A stretch of DNA of 64,000 nt, taken from Arcicella sp040387735. Lineage in GTDB: Bacteria > Bacteroidota > Bacteroidia > Cytophagales > Spirosomataceae. Location: positions 1-64,000 of the forward strand of contig JAZKDE010000002.1 of NCBI GenBank assembly GCA_040387735.1, in the 5' to 3' direction. Numbering within the stretch: position 1 is the stretch's first letter; the number at the start of each line of letters is the position of its first letter. Shown piece after piece: positions 1 to 8,907 of this stretch. Below the pieces are notes generated by a model. It worked only from the letters and a program-made list of their open reading frames with translations. It ran no database searches and was not told the DNA's origin. The translations under genes and the position numbers were made by a program.

Positions 1-1523
1 ACGATATTTCTACGGTGGTTGGTTATGCGTATAACTTGACAAAATTGGCAACCTCAACGATGTCATCAGCGGGTGGATTTAACAGTAGTACGATTACCAC
101 TTTGAATGCTGCGGCTTCGGTAACAGGAAATACTTCTGAAACTCAAAACGTTTTACTTTCTTATTTCGGACGTGTTCAGTATGGTTATAAAGGCAAATAT
201 TTACTTTCTGCCAGTGTTCGTCGTGATGGTTCTTCTCGTTTTGGAGATAATAATAAATGGGGACTTTTTCCATCGGCTTCAGTAGGTTGGAGATTGAGCG
301 AAGAGAATTTTATGAAAGCCCAAAGTGCTGTTAGTGAATTAAAATTGAGAGCATCGTGGGGACAAGCAGGGAATTATAACATCGGAGATTATAGCGGTAT
401 TGCTACTTTGGGTTTTGCCAATTATACTTTTGGTGGCGTTCAAGTGGGTGGACAATCACCAAACCGTATTTCAAATCCTGATTTAACTTGGGAAAAATCA
501 CAAACAATTGATGTTGGTTTAGATGTTGGTTTATTGAAAAATAGATTCACAGCCTCTTTGGATTATTATACCAAGAAAAATACTGATTTATTATTGAACG
601 TTCCAGTACCACAGGCAACAGGTTTTGCTACTTCTTTGACTAACATCGGTGAGGTATTAAATCAAGGTTGGGAAATTGAATTGACTTCAAGAAATATCAA
701 TCAAGGAGCTTTCCAATGGACAACTTCTTTAAATTTGAGTCATAACGAAAACAGAGTTGTGCATTTAGCTCCTGGAGATGCTCAAATTTATATTCCTTCA
801 TCTTTCGATATTCCTCACAGTGTGTTGAAAGTTGGCGACCCAATGTATGCTTTCTATGTAGTGAAAATGACGGGTATTTTAACCCAAGCGGATATTGACA
901 GCAAAGCCGCTTTGTATGGTACAGAAACCGTTGGCGACCCTAAATATTTTGATGCCAATAACGATGGTAAAATTGATGCTAACGACCGTGTTTACGCAGG
1001 AAAACCAACTCCTGATTTAATTTATGGTATGACAAACACCATTAAATACAAAGGTTTTGATTTGACCGTATTGATACAAGGACAAACTGGTGGTTCGGTT
1101 TATTCATTATTCGGACGTGCAGTTGATAGAACTGGACAAGGTTATACCGATAATGCCCTTGGAATTTACAGAGATCGTTGGCGTTCAGTTGATAGCCCAG
1201 GCGAAGGTTTGAGAGGAAAAGCGTATTCAACTTTTGGTAGAATTAAAAATACTGACTGGTTATGGTCGTCGGATTACTGGCGTGTAAGAAACATCACCGT
1301 TGGTTATGATTTAGGTAGAATAGTTAGCAAAAAATATTTGCAAGGAGCAAGAATTTATGCCACAGTTGAAAACTGGTTCGGTGGTGACCAATACAAAGGT
1401 GGCTGGAATCCAGATGCCATCAATACCAATTTGAGTGGTGATGCTTCATTCCCACAAGGCGGAGATTACGGTGGACTTCCAATGGCTCGTTCAATTATAT
1501 TTGGCGTAAACTTAACGTTTTAA
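1..1523 (+). CDS. SusC/RagA-family TonB-dependent outer-membrane receptor, C-terminal part (5' end outside window)
   Basis: The reading frame is open from base 3, so this is the 3' part of a longer gene; a GTG at 15 is only an internal codon. The roughly 505 visible residues are barrel strands rich in Tyr, Gly and Asn with alternating aromatic residues. They contain the typical SusC motifs SWGQAGNY and NPDLTWEKS, a calcium-like DANNDGKIDANDR loop, and a barrel-closing GVNLTF end. Family members (about 1000 residues) import oligosaccharides or other nutrients through the outer membrane with TonB energy. The SusD-like partner follows 170 bases downstream. The substrate cannot be told, because no glycoside hydrolase lies in the visible part of the locus. 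Confidence 0.93.
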   Translation, partial: DISTVVGYAYNLTKLATSTMSSAGGFNSSTITTLNAAASVTGNTSETQNVLLSYFGRVQYGYKGKYLLSASVRRDGSSRFGDNNKWGLFPSASVGWRLSEENFMKAQSAVSELKLRASWGQAGNYNIGDYSGIATLGFANYTFGGVQVGGQSPNRISNPDLTWEKSQTIDVGLDVGLLKNRFTASLDYYTKKNTDLLLNVPVPQATGFATSLTNIGEVLNQGWEIELTSRNINQGAFQWTTSLNLSHNENRVVHLAPGDAQIYIPSSFDIPHSVLKVGDPMYAFYVVKMTGILTQADIDSKAALYGTETVGDPKYFDANNDGKIDANDRVYAGKPTPDLIYGMTNTIKYKGFDLTVLIQGQTGGSVYSLFGRAVDRTGQGYTDNALGIYRDRWRSVDSPGEGLRGKAYSTFGRIKNTDWLWSSDYWRVRNITVGYDLGRIVSKKYLQGARIYATVENWFGGDQYKGGWNPDAINTNLSGDASFPQGGDYGGLPMARSIIFGVNLTF

Positions 1524-1693
1524 ATAATTGAGTGAATTAGTGAGTGGTGATTTAGTGATTAAATACTAAGCAAATTATACTCCCTAATTTATCCGATTTT
1601 TTAAAGTGAAATTAACCTTAGTGATATTTTAATCTTGAAAGATACTTTCATTTTAAACTCACTAATTCCAAACAATATTCTAATTATAAAATC

Positions 1694-3181
1694 ATGAAAC
1701 GAATATATATCTTTTTATCAGCAGCAATTTTGGGTTTAGCCAGTTGTGCCGATGAACTCGACCAAAAACCCATTTCAAGTGCCACAACCTTGACATTTTA
1801 TCAAAGTAATAATGATTTCTTGCAAGGTATCAATGCCGTTTATGCTTCGTTGGCAGGCTATCCAGACCGTATTTTAAACTTATCAGAAACTCGTTCTGAT
1901 AATTTATATGCCGTTTCAGACGGTGGTGTGCGTGACTGGGAAGGCATCAATAGCTTTCATCCAACTTTGGCAACCAACCCTTACATTTCAGAAGCTTGGT
2001 CGGCTAATTATGCTGGTATTTTTAAGGCAAATAACTTTTTAGACCAGTTATCGAAAAACGGTGCTGTCATTACAGATGCCACTTTAAAACCCCGTTTTGA
2101 AGCAGAAGCTCGTTATTTAAGAGCGATGTATTATTTCGATTTAGTACGTTGGTTTGGTAAAGTGCCTTTGATTGATAAAGTTGTTTCGCAGAACGAAGCA
2201 TTGGCAATTCCAAGAAGTTCGGTCGCAGATGTTTACAAACTGATTATTTCTGACTTACAATTTGCCGCTCAAAATTTACCAGTTACTTACACAACTGCAA
2301 ACGTTGGTCGTGCAACGAATAACGCCGCAAAATCATTATTAGCATTGGTGTACATGACTCGCTCAGGACCAACTTACAACATTGAAGGGCCAGGTTTAGG
2401 CGTAAACGAATGGGCATTGGCATATTCTTTATTGAACGAGGTTATCAGTAGTGGTAAATATTCTTTGTTGGCAACGTATCCAAGTATTTTCTCATACACA
2501 AATGAGAATAATGCAGAGGTGATTTTTGACGTGCAGTTTATCAGCGGAGGCTTAGGATTAGGTGGAGATTTTCCAACTGTTTTAGCTCCTGATACTTACT
2601 TTACTTCAAATGGATTGCCGAATCAAACCTTAACGATTCGTCCAATTTCTAATGACCTTTTGAATTCTTACGCAACAGCAGATACTCGTAAAGCATTCAG
2701 TATTTTGAGCGGTTACACAGCCAATGGCGTTCAAGAAACTCGTGCATTTTTCAAGAAATACATCGACCTTACTAAATACGGAAAAAGTCGTACAGATTGG
2801 CCTATCAACTTTATCACGATGCGTTATGCAGATGTGCTAATGATGAAAGCAGAGTGCGTTTTGCAAGGCGGTGGCGGTACACAAGACGAAGCCGTTACGA
2901 TTGTCAATTCAATCAGAAAAAGAGCAGGTTTAGGCAATATTACATCCTTGACTTTGCCACAATTGATGGAAGAACGTCGTAAGGAATTTGCGGGAGAAGG
3001 TTCACGTTGGCACGACTTAGTTCGTTCTGGTTTAGTTGAAAAAACCATGACAACTTGGATTCCAGCAGAAGATGTTCTGAAACAAATGAAACCTTTCAAA
3101 ACGGATTATATTCTTTACGCCCTTCCACAGTCGGAAATGGACGTAAAAGCTGGTTTATATACTCAGAACAACGGATATTAA
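1694..3181 (+). CDS. SusD/RagB-family nutrient-binding outer-membrane lipoprotein
   Basis: The 495 residues begin with a lipoprotein signal (basic start, hydrophobic run, LASC with the acylated Cys at 18). Family hallmarks follow: an N-terminal helical part with FEAEARYLRAMYYFDLVRWFG (residues about 135-155, a TPR-like SusD signature) and a C-terminal MEERRKEFAGEGSRWHDLVRSG. SusD proteins cap the SusC barrel and bind the ligand at the cell surface. The gene follows the susC-like gene in the same direction and ends in a strong hairpin, so the pair closes an operon. Substrate unknown. Confidence 0.94.
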   Translation: MKRIYIFLSAAILGLASCADELDQKPISSATTLTFYQSNNDFLQGINAVYASLAGYPDRILNLSETRSDNLYAVSDGGVRDWEGINSFHPTLATNPYISEAWSANYAGIFKANNFLDQLSKNGAVITDATLKPRFEAEARYLRAMYYFDLVRWFGKVPLIDKVVSQNEALAIPRSSVADVYKLIISDLQFAAQNLPVTYTTANVGRATNNAAKSLLALVYMTRSGPTYNIEGPGLGVNEWALAYSLLNEVISSGKYSLLATYPSIFSYTNENNAEVIFDVQFISGGLGLGGDFPTVLAPDTYFTSNGLPNQTLTIRPISNDLLNSYATADTRKAFSILSGYTANGVQETRAFFKKYIDLTKYGKSRTDWPINFITMRYADVLMMKAECVLQGGGGTQDEAVTIVNSIRKRAGLGNITSLTLPQLMEERRKEFAGEGSRWHDLVRSGLVEKTMTTWIPAEDVLKQMKPFKTDYILYALPQSEMDVKAGLYTQNNGY

Positions 3182-3200
3182 GACTTAATACCTTTCAAAT

Positions 3201-3241
3201 AAAAACGGTCGGTAGAGATTTCTCTTTACCGACCGTTTTTT
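3201..3241 (+). terminator. Intrinsic terminator after the susD-like gene
   Basis: An inverted repeat with arms AAAAACGGTCGGTAGAGA and TCTCTTTACCGACCGTTTTT around a two-base centre, with one mismatch, ends in a T run just after the SusD stop. It may also serve the convergent gene ending at 3260. Confidence 0.85.
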
Positions 3242-3259
3242 GTTGTTTAGAATATCTAT

Positions 3260-4261
3260 TTAATCCAACAAACCTTTATAATTAGAATCCTTCGGAGGAT
3301 TAACTGCCTTTGTTTTTTCCGTTGGAGCATCTAAAGTTATTAGGTTAAATTCTCCATTGTTATAAGCATCCAACATTTGTTGTCCTTTGTCGGTCAAAAT
3401 GCCGTTTTGAATATCCACTGAATTGATAAAATCCATTGAATAGTCCATTGCACGTTTCATTTCTCCCAATTTTTTACTCATATCATCTTGGATATATTCC
3501 ATCGACTCATCGAAGTAAAATTTCTTATCTGGATTACCTTTAAAGATACTAATGGCAGTTTTCAAAGCATTTGAAGACGCCTTCACGATTTCGTATTCGG
3601 CTTCCTTCAATTTCACTTTAATTTCAGTTTCCTTGATAATATAATCTGCCGAAGAAGCCACTTTTTCCATGAAACCCAAAACCGTTTTCATGTTTTTTTG
3701 CAAAGGAAAAAGCTTTTCGTTCATTTCTTGTAAACCCGCCCCTTCGATAGTTGCCAAAGCGGCTGCTTCTTTCATGCCAGGTTTATCTGTCATTGAATTT
3801 GCTTTGTTGGCTTCGGCAAATTTGGCTTTGATATTGTCATTATTTTCATTGATTTTTTTGTTCAATTTCACCAATTGACCCGCTAAAATATCAATTTGTC
3901 CCGACATTTTTTCTTTCTTTTCTCTCAAGTCAGAAATATAGATTTTCATAATGGCAATCGGGTCAAGTTGAATAACTAAACCTGTGATTTTACGCATCAT
4001 CGTCTTGAACAAAAAGAAAACTGCCGTTCTTACATCACGACTTGTAACCAAGAAAATCACCAATCCCAAAACGCCTAAAAGTCCCGCCAAATAAAGTGTA
4101 TTTGAAGTTACTTTTATTAAAAATTCCAAAATTGGATTGAGGTAATAGAGACCCATAGCTCCTGCTGCCGCTAAAAAAAGTAGTGACGTAACGCCTTCTG
4201 GTTTGCTCCAAAATGATTTTTGAGGTCCTTCTCCTCCAATTTGTGATAAGTCTGCTGCCAT
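3260..4261 (-). CDS. Membrane-anchored coiled-coil protein, PspA-like architecture, unknown function
   Basis: The 333 residues open with a short polar stretch and two hydrophobic segments (about 24-45 and 54-72), predicted as membrane spans. A long charged alpha-helical region (about 100-290) follows with heptad-like spacing (KMSGQIDILAGQLVKLNKKINENND). The helical part resembles PspA/Vipp1-type membrane-stress proteins in composition, but I cannot prove homology. It lies 47 bases downstream of another coiled-coil gene on the same strand (4309-4998), so the two are probably co-transcribed and may form one complex. The C-terminal end is acidic, then polar (EKTKAVNPPKDSNYKG). No catalytic motif seen. 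Confidence 0.75.
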   Translation of the reverse strand: MAADLSQIGGEGPQKSFWSKPEGVTSLLFLAAAGAMGLYYLNPILEFLIKVTSNTLYLAGLLGVLGLVIFLVTSRDVRTAVFFLFKTMMRKITGLVIQLDPIAIMKIYISDLREKKEKMSGQIDILAGQLVKLNKKINENNDNIKAKFAEANKANSMTDKPGMKEAAALATIEGAGLQEMNEKLFPLQKNMKTVLGFMEKVASSADYIIKETEIKVKLKEAEYEIVKASSNALKTAISIFKGNPDKKFYFDESMEYIQDDMSKKLGEMKRAMDYSMDFINSVDIQNGILTDKGQQMLDAYNNGEFNLITLDAPTEKTKAVNPPKDSNYKGLLD

Positions 4262-4308
4262 TTTCTGTTAGTTGGTTTAATTTAATATTTTGTTAGTTTT
4301 CGCCTTAA

Positions 4309-4998
4309 TTACGCTAAATACTGCTGAATCTTTGCAATATCGCCTTTTATTTGGTCAACGAAAGAACCGTACGTGATTTCGTAATTACTTTTATTAGCGG
4401 TAATCTTAGCACTTTGTTCCGAAATATCACTCGTAATCTTCGTAATTTTTTCGTTATTGGTATTTATCCGATTCTGTAAATCTACAATTTGCTTTGCAAT
4501 TGCTTCGTTTTCATCCTGTGTAACTTTCAAATCATTTTTCAAGCCACCCACTTTTTGCGTAATCGCAGATTCCACATCCTTCAAAAAACCTTGACGGTCG
4601 GCATCCAAAATTCCAACGTACTGGTTAGCCGTGTTCGTCAAAACCGTAACATCCGTAATTCCTCCCATCGCCTTAAAACTCGCCCAAGCCGCCTGATATT
4701 GTTTATCTTCTGGAAGCCCCAAACCCGCCAAACTCTTCAAAGCTTGCATATATTCAAAATAATCAGGGCCTTTCAAGTTCGAGTTTTCAATGAGTTGTAC
4801 AAAATGATCCACAAATTTTTTATCAACTACACCCGTTCCCGCTGAATTTTGAACTGCTACGGTTTGTTGAATTTGCACTTTGGGCGGTATTCCAGCCTGC
4901 GTAGGCGTGGTAGTGGTTTGCGTTTGAGTATGCGTAGTATTTTCTTCAATAAAGAAGCTCAGTAATTTACGCCCAAAACTTTTTTCTTCTTCTACCAT
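4309..4998 (-). CDS. Coiled-coil cytoplasmic protein of unknown function, partner of the downstream membrane protein
   Basis: The 229 residues have a charged N-terminus, a Thr/Gln-rich linker (about 19-45), a helical domain (about 58-140, including DHFVQLIENSN and FEYMQALKSLAGLGLPE), and a C-terminal coiled coil (about 145-229). No signal peptide and no membrane segment. The linker and paired helical parts suggest a scaffold that could recruit the membrane protein encoded 47 bases downstream. I do not recognise the family. It is the first gene of a two-gene unit whose promoter should lie in the AT-rich spacer above 4998. Confidence 0.72.
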   Translation of the reverse strand: MVEEEKSFGRKLLSFFIEENTTHTQTQTTTTPTQAGIPPKVQIQQTVAVQNSAGTGVVDKKFVDHFVQLIENSNLKGPDYFEYMQALKSLAGLGLPEDKQYQAAWASFKAMGGITDVTVLTNTANQYVGILDADRQGFLKDVESAITQKVGGLKNDLKVTQDENEAIAKQIVDLQNRINTNNEKITKITSDISEQSAKITANKSNYEITYGSFVDQIKGDIAKIQQYLA

Positions 4999-5828
4999 GT
5001 TTTTCGATGTTTGTTTTTCGATGTTCGATGTTTAGTTTTCGATTTGTTCCGAAAATCGAACCGTACGACGGTCGCATCGAAATCATTTACAATATTAATA
5101 ATTATGTTCAATCAAAAGCTATTCCAAAGTTAAGAATGGTTGCGGGGCTTGATGGCAACTTGATTCTTAATGATACTCAAAGAGTTTTTACGTTTAATCA
5201 CAGCAATTCAATCCTTATATCCCAAACATTCCTTGGTTCATCACAATCATTTTTATTATCATCATACGCTCTATAATTTTGAATCATTGGAAATCTCTAA
5301 ATAGCTAATAATAACGATTACGGATATTTTCAGTGGTATTAAAAAATATTTTAAATTCATTTCTATTTTTATGCAACTTGTTGATTGTCATCTGCATCTT
5401 ATGAATATTAAAACCCACCTGAACATTTAAACAGTTATAAATTATAGTAATAACCACACCTTTGAGCATCATAATTACCACCATTCATCTTATAAATCAA
5501 CCAAAACTTTAGATTTTTTACCACTTAATCATCTAAAACAACCGATTAGCTAATTTGCATTGCAAGGTACTGGCCTTTACACATAACTTTGACACAGAAA
5601 TTAAAACAAAAACAATCTCTAAACACAAAATACTAAACCTAAAATCAGAAAATAATACTAAATCTAACATTAAAAAAATAATTCTCTAAACAAAAAAAAC
5701 CATAAAATCCTCTAAATCAAACCATTAAGTCTATTTATGAAAAATTTAAAATACTAAACTTATCTTTTAAAACAGTATTCTCTAAATAACATTTTAAATA
5801 AAACAAAATTTTCTAAACAATCAATAAA
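4999..5828. other. AT-rich 830-base spacer with repeated TCTAAA words
   Basis: No convincing gene is seen. Near 5001-5052 the words TTCGATG and GTTTTTCGATG recur. A rightward open frame at 5007-5276 and a leftward one of about 30 codons (about 5185-5280, with an Asp/Asn-rich YDDNKNDCDE stretch) have no family support. From 5616 on, the spacer carries a repeated TCTCTAAAC-like word at about 5616, 5682, 5709, 5778 and 5810, the last one 19 bases before the next start codon. It probably holds the promoter and long leader of the small secreted protein at 5829. Confidence 0.55.
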
Positions 5829-6221
5829 ATGAAAACTCTCGTAAAATCGCTTGCAATCGCTGCTTTATCAGCAATAACTTTTGTCTCTAATGCAACAAGT
5901 GATAAGATTGCACCCAAAAAACCAGCCTCTTTTGAAGTAGGTATGTACCAGTCCGTTAATACGTTACAAATGAATGTGATGATTGAAAAATCAACCGATA
6001 AAGATTTAGTGGTTGTTTTGAAAAATGAAAAAGGCGATGTGATTTATAAAGGAAATATTGATAAGAATTCGACCGTTTTTCACGGTAAATATGATATGAA
6101 AGATTTAGAAGACGGCAAATACACTTTTGAGTTTATTAAAGGTGCAGAAAAAGTAGTGAAAGAAGTAAACTTAACAACCGATAAACCTACCGATGTTAGT
6201 CGTTTAATTACATTAGAATAA
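5829..6221 (+). CDS. Small secreted beta-rich protein, first of two tandem paralogues
   Basis: The 130 residues start with a signal peptide (MKTLVKSLAIAALSAITFVSNA, cleaved after about residue 22). The mature part of about 105 residues alternates short strands and charged turns (VVVLKNEKGDVIYKGNI, HGKYDMKDLEDGKYTFEF). This looks like a single Ig-like or FlgD-like beta sandwich, as in Bacteroidetes periplasmic proteins of the DUF3244 type; the family name is my guess. The next gene is a clear paralogue of the same length. No catalytic residue is evident; a periplasmic or surface structural role is possible. Confidence 0.82.
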   Translation: MKTLVKSLAIAALSAITFVSNATSDKIAPKKPASFEVGMYQSVNTLQMNVMIEKSTDKDLVVVLKNEKGDVIYKGNIDKNSTVFHGKYDMKDLEDGKYTFEFIKGAEKVVKEVNLTTDKPTDVSRLITLE

Positions 6222-6390
6222 ACGATAATTATTTAAAATCGGACAATGCTTGTATCAATATCGAACATATCCGAATTCAAAATAAAAACATAAACACCTG
6301 ATTATCAATAAATTAATCATTTGGCACAAATATTTTAATACAATTTCTAAACGTTATTTAAAATTTAAGAAATCTAAACAATTAAAAAAA

Positions 6391-6783
6391 ATGAAAACTT
6401 TAGTAAAAACCTTCGCAATCGCTGCTTTGTCAGCAATGACTTTTATCTCTAACGCAACCGATAAAAACACTGAGCCTAAAAAAGCAAAAACATTTGAAAT
6501 TGGAATGTTTCAAAGTATAAATTCTTTGAAAATGAACGTGATGATTGAGAAAGCAACCGACAAAGATTTAGTGGTGGTATTGAAAGATGAGAAAGGTGAA
6601 ATTTTAGCGAGAGAACACGTAAGTAAAGGAGATAAAAGTTATCACGGAAAATATGATATGAGTGATTTAGCAGACGGAAAATATACTTTTGAATTTACTA
6701 AAGGCGATGAAAAAGTAATTAAAGAAGTGAATTTAGTAACAACAACACCTACCACAATCAACCGTCAGATTGCTTTACAATAA
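6391..6783 (+). CDS. Small secreted beta-rich protein, second tandem paralogue
   Basis: Same length (130 residues) and layout as the gene 170 bases upstream: a signal peptide ending near SNAT, then a beta-sandwich-like domain. Shared blocks are MNVMIEK, TDKDLVVVLK, HGKYDM and DGKYTFEF. Differences are spread over the whole length, so the duplication is not very recent. The start ATG is preceded by two TCTAAAC words (6344 and 6371), as in the first copy, so the leader was duplicated with the gene. A hairpin terminator follows. Function unknown. Confidence 0.82.
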   Translation: MKTLVKTFAIAALSAMTFISNATDKNTEPKKAKTFEIGMFQSINSLKMNVMIEKATDKDLVVVLKDEKGEILAREHVSKGDKSYHGKYDMSDLADGKYTFEFTKGDEKVIKEVNLVTTTPTTINRQIALQ

Positions 6784-6814
6784 AATTAACCTCTTAACTT
6801 ATTCTATGAAAATG

Positions 6815-6855
6815 AAAGCCGTAGTACGAATCTGATTCGTGTTACGGCTTTTTTA
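6815..6855 (+). terminator. Intrinsic terminator after the second small secreted paralogue
   Basis: Arms AAAGCCGTAGTACGAAT and ATTCGTGTTACGGCTTTT around a three-base loop, with one mismatch, followed by a T-rich tail. Confidence 0.8.
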
Positions 6856-6920
6856 TTTTTTTTAAAACTTTCCAATCCGTAAATTGTCATTTCTTCTAAC
6901 AATCCTAAAAATTATTCAAA

Positions 6921-7379
6921 ATGCAAAATTTCACAAATCTTGCTTCGCTCAAATCCCAAGTCGGACAAGAGATAGGCACAACGCCTTACATGACCGTTAC
7001 GCAAGAGATGATTAATGACTTTGCCAAAGCAACCCAAGACTTTCAATGGATTCACGTCAATGAAGAAATGGCAAAGAAATATTCGCCTTTCAAAAATACT
7101 GTGGCTCATGGATTCTTGACACTTTCGCTTGCTCCCAAATTTATGGCAGACCTTTTTAAAGTTGAATCAGTAAAAATGGGTGTGAATTACGGAGCGAATA
7201 AAATTCGTTTTACTTCTGCTGTGCCTTCAGAAAGTCAGGTGCGTATGCGGGCGAGTTTATTAGAAGCCGAAGAAGCAAAACCTTCGGGATTAAAAATTAC
7301 GATGAATTGTATTTTTGAGATTGAAGGACAAGAAAAGCCAGCTTGCGTAGCAGAATTAATTTCGATGTTATACGAGTAA
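6921..7379 (+). CDS. MaoC-family (R)-specific enoyl-CoA hydratase
   Basis: The 152 residues form a single hot-dog domain of the usual size for PhaJ/MaoC hydratases. The catalytic hydratase-2 motif is present: D40 and H45 in QDFQWIHVNEE, followed by HGFLTLSLAPKF, which lines the substrate tunnel. Such enzymes hydrate trans-2-enoyl-CoA to (R)-3-hydroxyacyl-CoA. A ketoreductase gene follows 84 bases downstream on the same strand, the combination that interconverts enoyl-, 3-hydroxy- and 3-ketoacyl thioesters. That would suit fatty-acid or polyhydroxyalkanoate metabolism, but no PHA synthase is visible in the window. Confidence 0.88.
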   Translation: MQNFTNLASLKSQVGQEIGTTPYMTVTQEMINDFAKATQDFQWIHVNEEMAKKYSPFKNTVAHGFLTLSLAPKFMADLFKVESVKMGVNYGANKIRFTSAVPSESQVRMRASLLEAEEAKPSGLKITMNCIFEIEGQEKPACVAELISMLYE

Positions 7380-7381
7380 AT

Positions 7382-7443
7382 TCCACAGGAATCTTTCCTG
7401 TAAAATTAAAATCATCTTTAAAATCACGGAAAAGATTTCCGTG
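7382..7443. repeat. Pair of short palindromes between hydratase and reductase genes
   Basis: Two palindromes, ACAGGAATCTTTCCTGT (near 7385-7401) and CACGGAAAAGATTTCCGTG (near 7425-7443), lie in the gap between the two genes. The second read in reverse complement resembles the first, so they form an inverted pair like the REP pairs of other bacteria. They could act as an mRNA processing or stability element. Confidence 0.6.
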
Positions 7444-7463
7444 GCACAACAACAAACAAAACC

Positions 7464-8201
7464 ATGAGATTAAAAGACAAAATTGCCGTCATTACTGGTG
7501 CAGCCCGAGGAATTGGAAAAGCGGCTGCCGAATTATTTTGCCGTGAAGGGGCAACCGTTATCATTTGGGATTTATTGGATGCAGGAATAGAAACGGCCGC
7601 AGCATTACGCAAACAAGGTTTTAAGTGTGAATTCTTACAAATTAGTACCACCGATGTTCCTGCTATTGAAACTGCAGCTCTTGATATTTTTGAGCAATAC
7701 GGTCGTATTGATATTCTGATCAATAATGCAGGAATTACGAGAGACAAAACGCTTTTGAAGATGTCGCACCTCGAATGGCAACAAGTTATTGACGTGAATT
7801 TAACGGGCGTTTTCAATTGTACAAAAACGATTGCTCCGTACATGGTTCAAAATGGCTACGGACGCATTATTTGCACTTCATCAATCGTGGGAGTTCACGG
7901 CAATTTTGGACAAACGAATTATGTTGCTGCCAAGGCAGGCGTAATCGGAATGGTAAAAACATGGGCAAAAGAATTAGGCAAAAATGGAATTACTTCCAAT
8001 GCGGTAGCTCCAGGTTTTATCAAAACGGATATGACCGATGCGATGCCAGAAGAAGTACGTCAAGAAATGATTAAATTGATTCCCGTGAGAAGAATGGGCG
8101 ACCCAATGGATATTGCAAATGCTTATTTATTCTTGGCTTCGGAGGAAGCAGGATTTGTAAATGGTCAGGTATTAGGCGTAAACGGAGGGCAAGCGTCGTA
8201 A
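7464..8201 (+). CDS. fabG: SDR-family 3-oxoacyl-[ACP/CoA] reductase (FabG/PhaB type)
   Basis: The 245 residues are a classical short-chain dehydrogenase. The cofactor loop TGAARGIG is at 11-18, NNAG at 87-90, the catalytic Ser near 139-140, and YVAAK with Tyr153 and Lys157. The C-terminal GQVLGVNGG ending is typical of FabG. It reduces 3-ketoacyl-ACP or 3-ketoacyl-CoA with NADPH. Because it sits behind a MaoC hydratase and not in a fab cluster, it may be a specialised paralogue acting on CoA esters; the sequence does not decide this. Confidence 0.88.
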   Translation: MRLKDKIAVITGAARGIGKAAAELFCREGATVIIWDLLDAGIETAAALRKQGFKCEFLQISTTDVPAIETAALDIFEQYGRIDILINNAGITRDKTLLKMSHLEWQQVIDVNLTGVFNCTKTIAPYMVQNGYGRIICTSSIVGVHGNFGQTNYVAAKAGVIGMVKTWAKELGKNGITSNAVAPGFIKTDMTDAMPEEVRQEMIKLIPVRRMGDPMDIANAYLFLASEEAGFVNGQVLGVNGGQAS

Positions 8202-8218
8202 ATAATTATGATTGGTAA

Positions 8219-8260
8219 ATTGAGAGTTGTGAATAATTTTTAAATTCACAACTCTCAATT
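8219..8260. terminator. Bidirectional hairpin between fabG and the convergent lipoprotein gene
   Basis: Perfect 14-bp arms TGAGAGTTGTGAAT and ATTCACAACTCTCA with a loop of about 9 bases, between two convergent stop codons. Confidence 0.7.
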
Positions 8261-8271
8261 CACAACTATTC

Positions 8272-8907
8272 TTAGTGTCCGCCACCCATCATTGGTCCAC
8301 CATGTTGTCCTGGACCTTTTTCGTGTGGAGGAACTTGTAATTCTTCTTTAAATGCACCAGTTGCATCAAACTTCAATACTTTTGGAGCAGTACCGTTATC
8401 AAGCCCTACAAGATAATTTCCATCAGCATCTTTTCCTGCACGTTTAATAGTATATCCTGCATAATTTGCCGTTACATACGTACTGACACTGACCGGTAAA
8501 TCAGTGATAGCAACTTCCGTCAATTTAGCTCGCTTACCATAATGTTCTAATGCTTGAACAAAAGCACCATTGGCATCAAACAATAAACCTGTTTCTACGC
8601 TATTAACTGATACACCCACGACGTATTGACCTTTGGTATCTTTACCCGCAAATTTAATTGTTGCTCCTGCGTAATTAGTATTAATATACGTTACGATAGT
8701 CGCTGGTAACGTTGCTGGGTCAACACTGGTCAAATTCCCTTTACATTTTCCTTTTGTCACGGTATCATTTACCGCTGCAGTACGAGCGGCAGAAGCTTGT
8801 AATGAAGCAAAAACATCGTCCACCGAAGTTGGCGTAACGTCTTGTTTATTACAGCTTGCTAAAAAAAGCCCAGAAATGGCTGTCAATAAAAGCAATACTT
8901 TTTTCAT
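8272..8907 (-). CDS. Lipoprotein with two PepSY-like (BLIP-fold) repeats
   Basis: The 211 residues begin with a lipoprotein signal (Cys19 in LASC). Two homologous modules of about 65 residues follow, each with the core (V/I)xTYxxxNYAGxTIKxAGKDxxGxYxVG and ending in LxFDAxGAF. This is the pattern of the putative beta-lactamase-inhibitor-like PepSY-like family (PF11396), common in Bacteroidetes. The C-terminus is short and Gly/His/Met-rich (HGGPMMGGGH), which could bind metal. It diverges from a three-repeat relative at 9205. Role unknown; a periplasmic or surface binding protein is likely. Confidence 0.82.
   Translation of the reverse strand: MKKVLLLLTAISGLFLASCNKQDVTPTSVDDVFASLQASAARTAAVNDTVTKGKCKGNLTSVDPATLPATIVTYINTNYAGATIKFAGKDTKGQYVVGVSVNSVETGLLFDANGAFVQALEHYGKRAKLTEVAITDLPVSVSTYVTANYAGYTIKRAGKDADGNYLVGLDNGTAPKVLKFDATGAFKEELQVPPHEKGPGQHGGPMMGGGH

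Noticed and set aside
5007..5276. 89-codon plus-strand frame and an opposing frame of about 30 codons with YDDNKNDCDE
   Set aside because: No signal peptide or family, both in a word-rich AT spacer. The minus-strand piece looks slightly protein-like and could be a relic, but the evidence is too thin.
7424..7843. Long open frame on the minus strand within fabG
   Set aside because: It is a mirror of the fabG reading frame; the plus-strand protein has complete SDR motifs.
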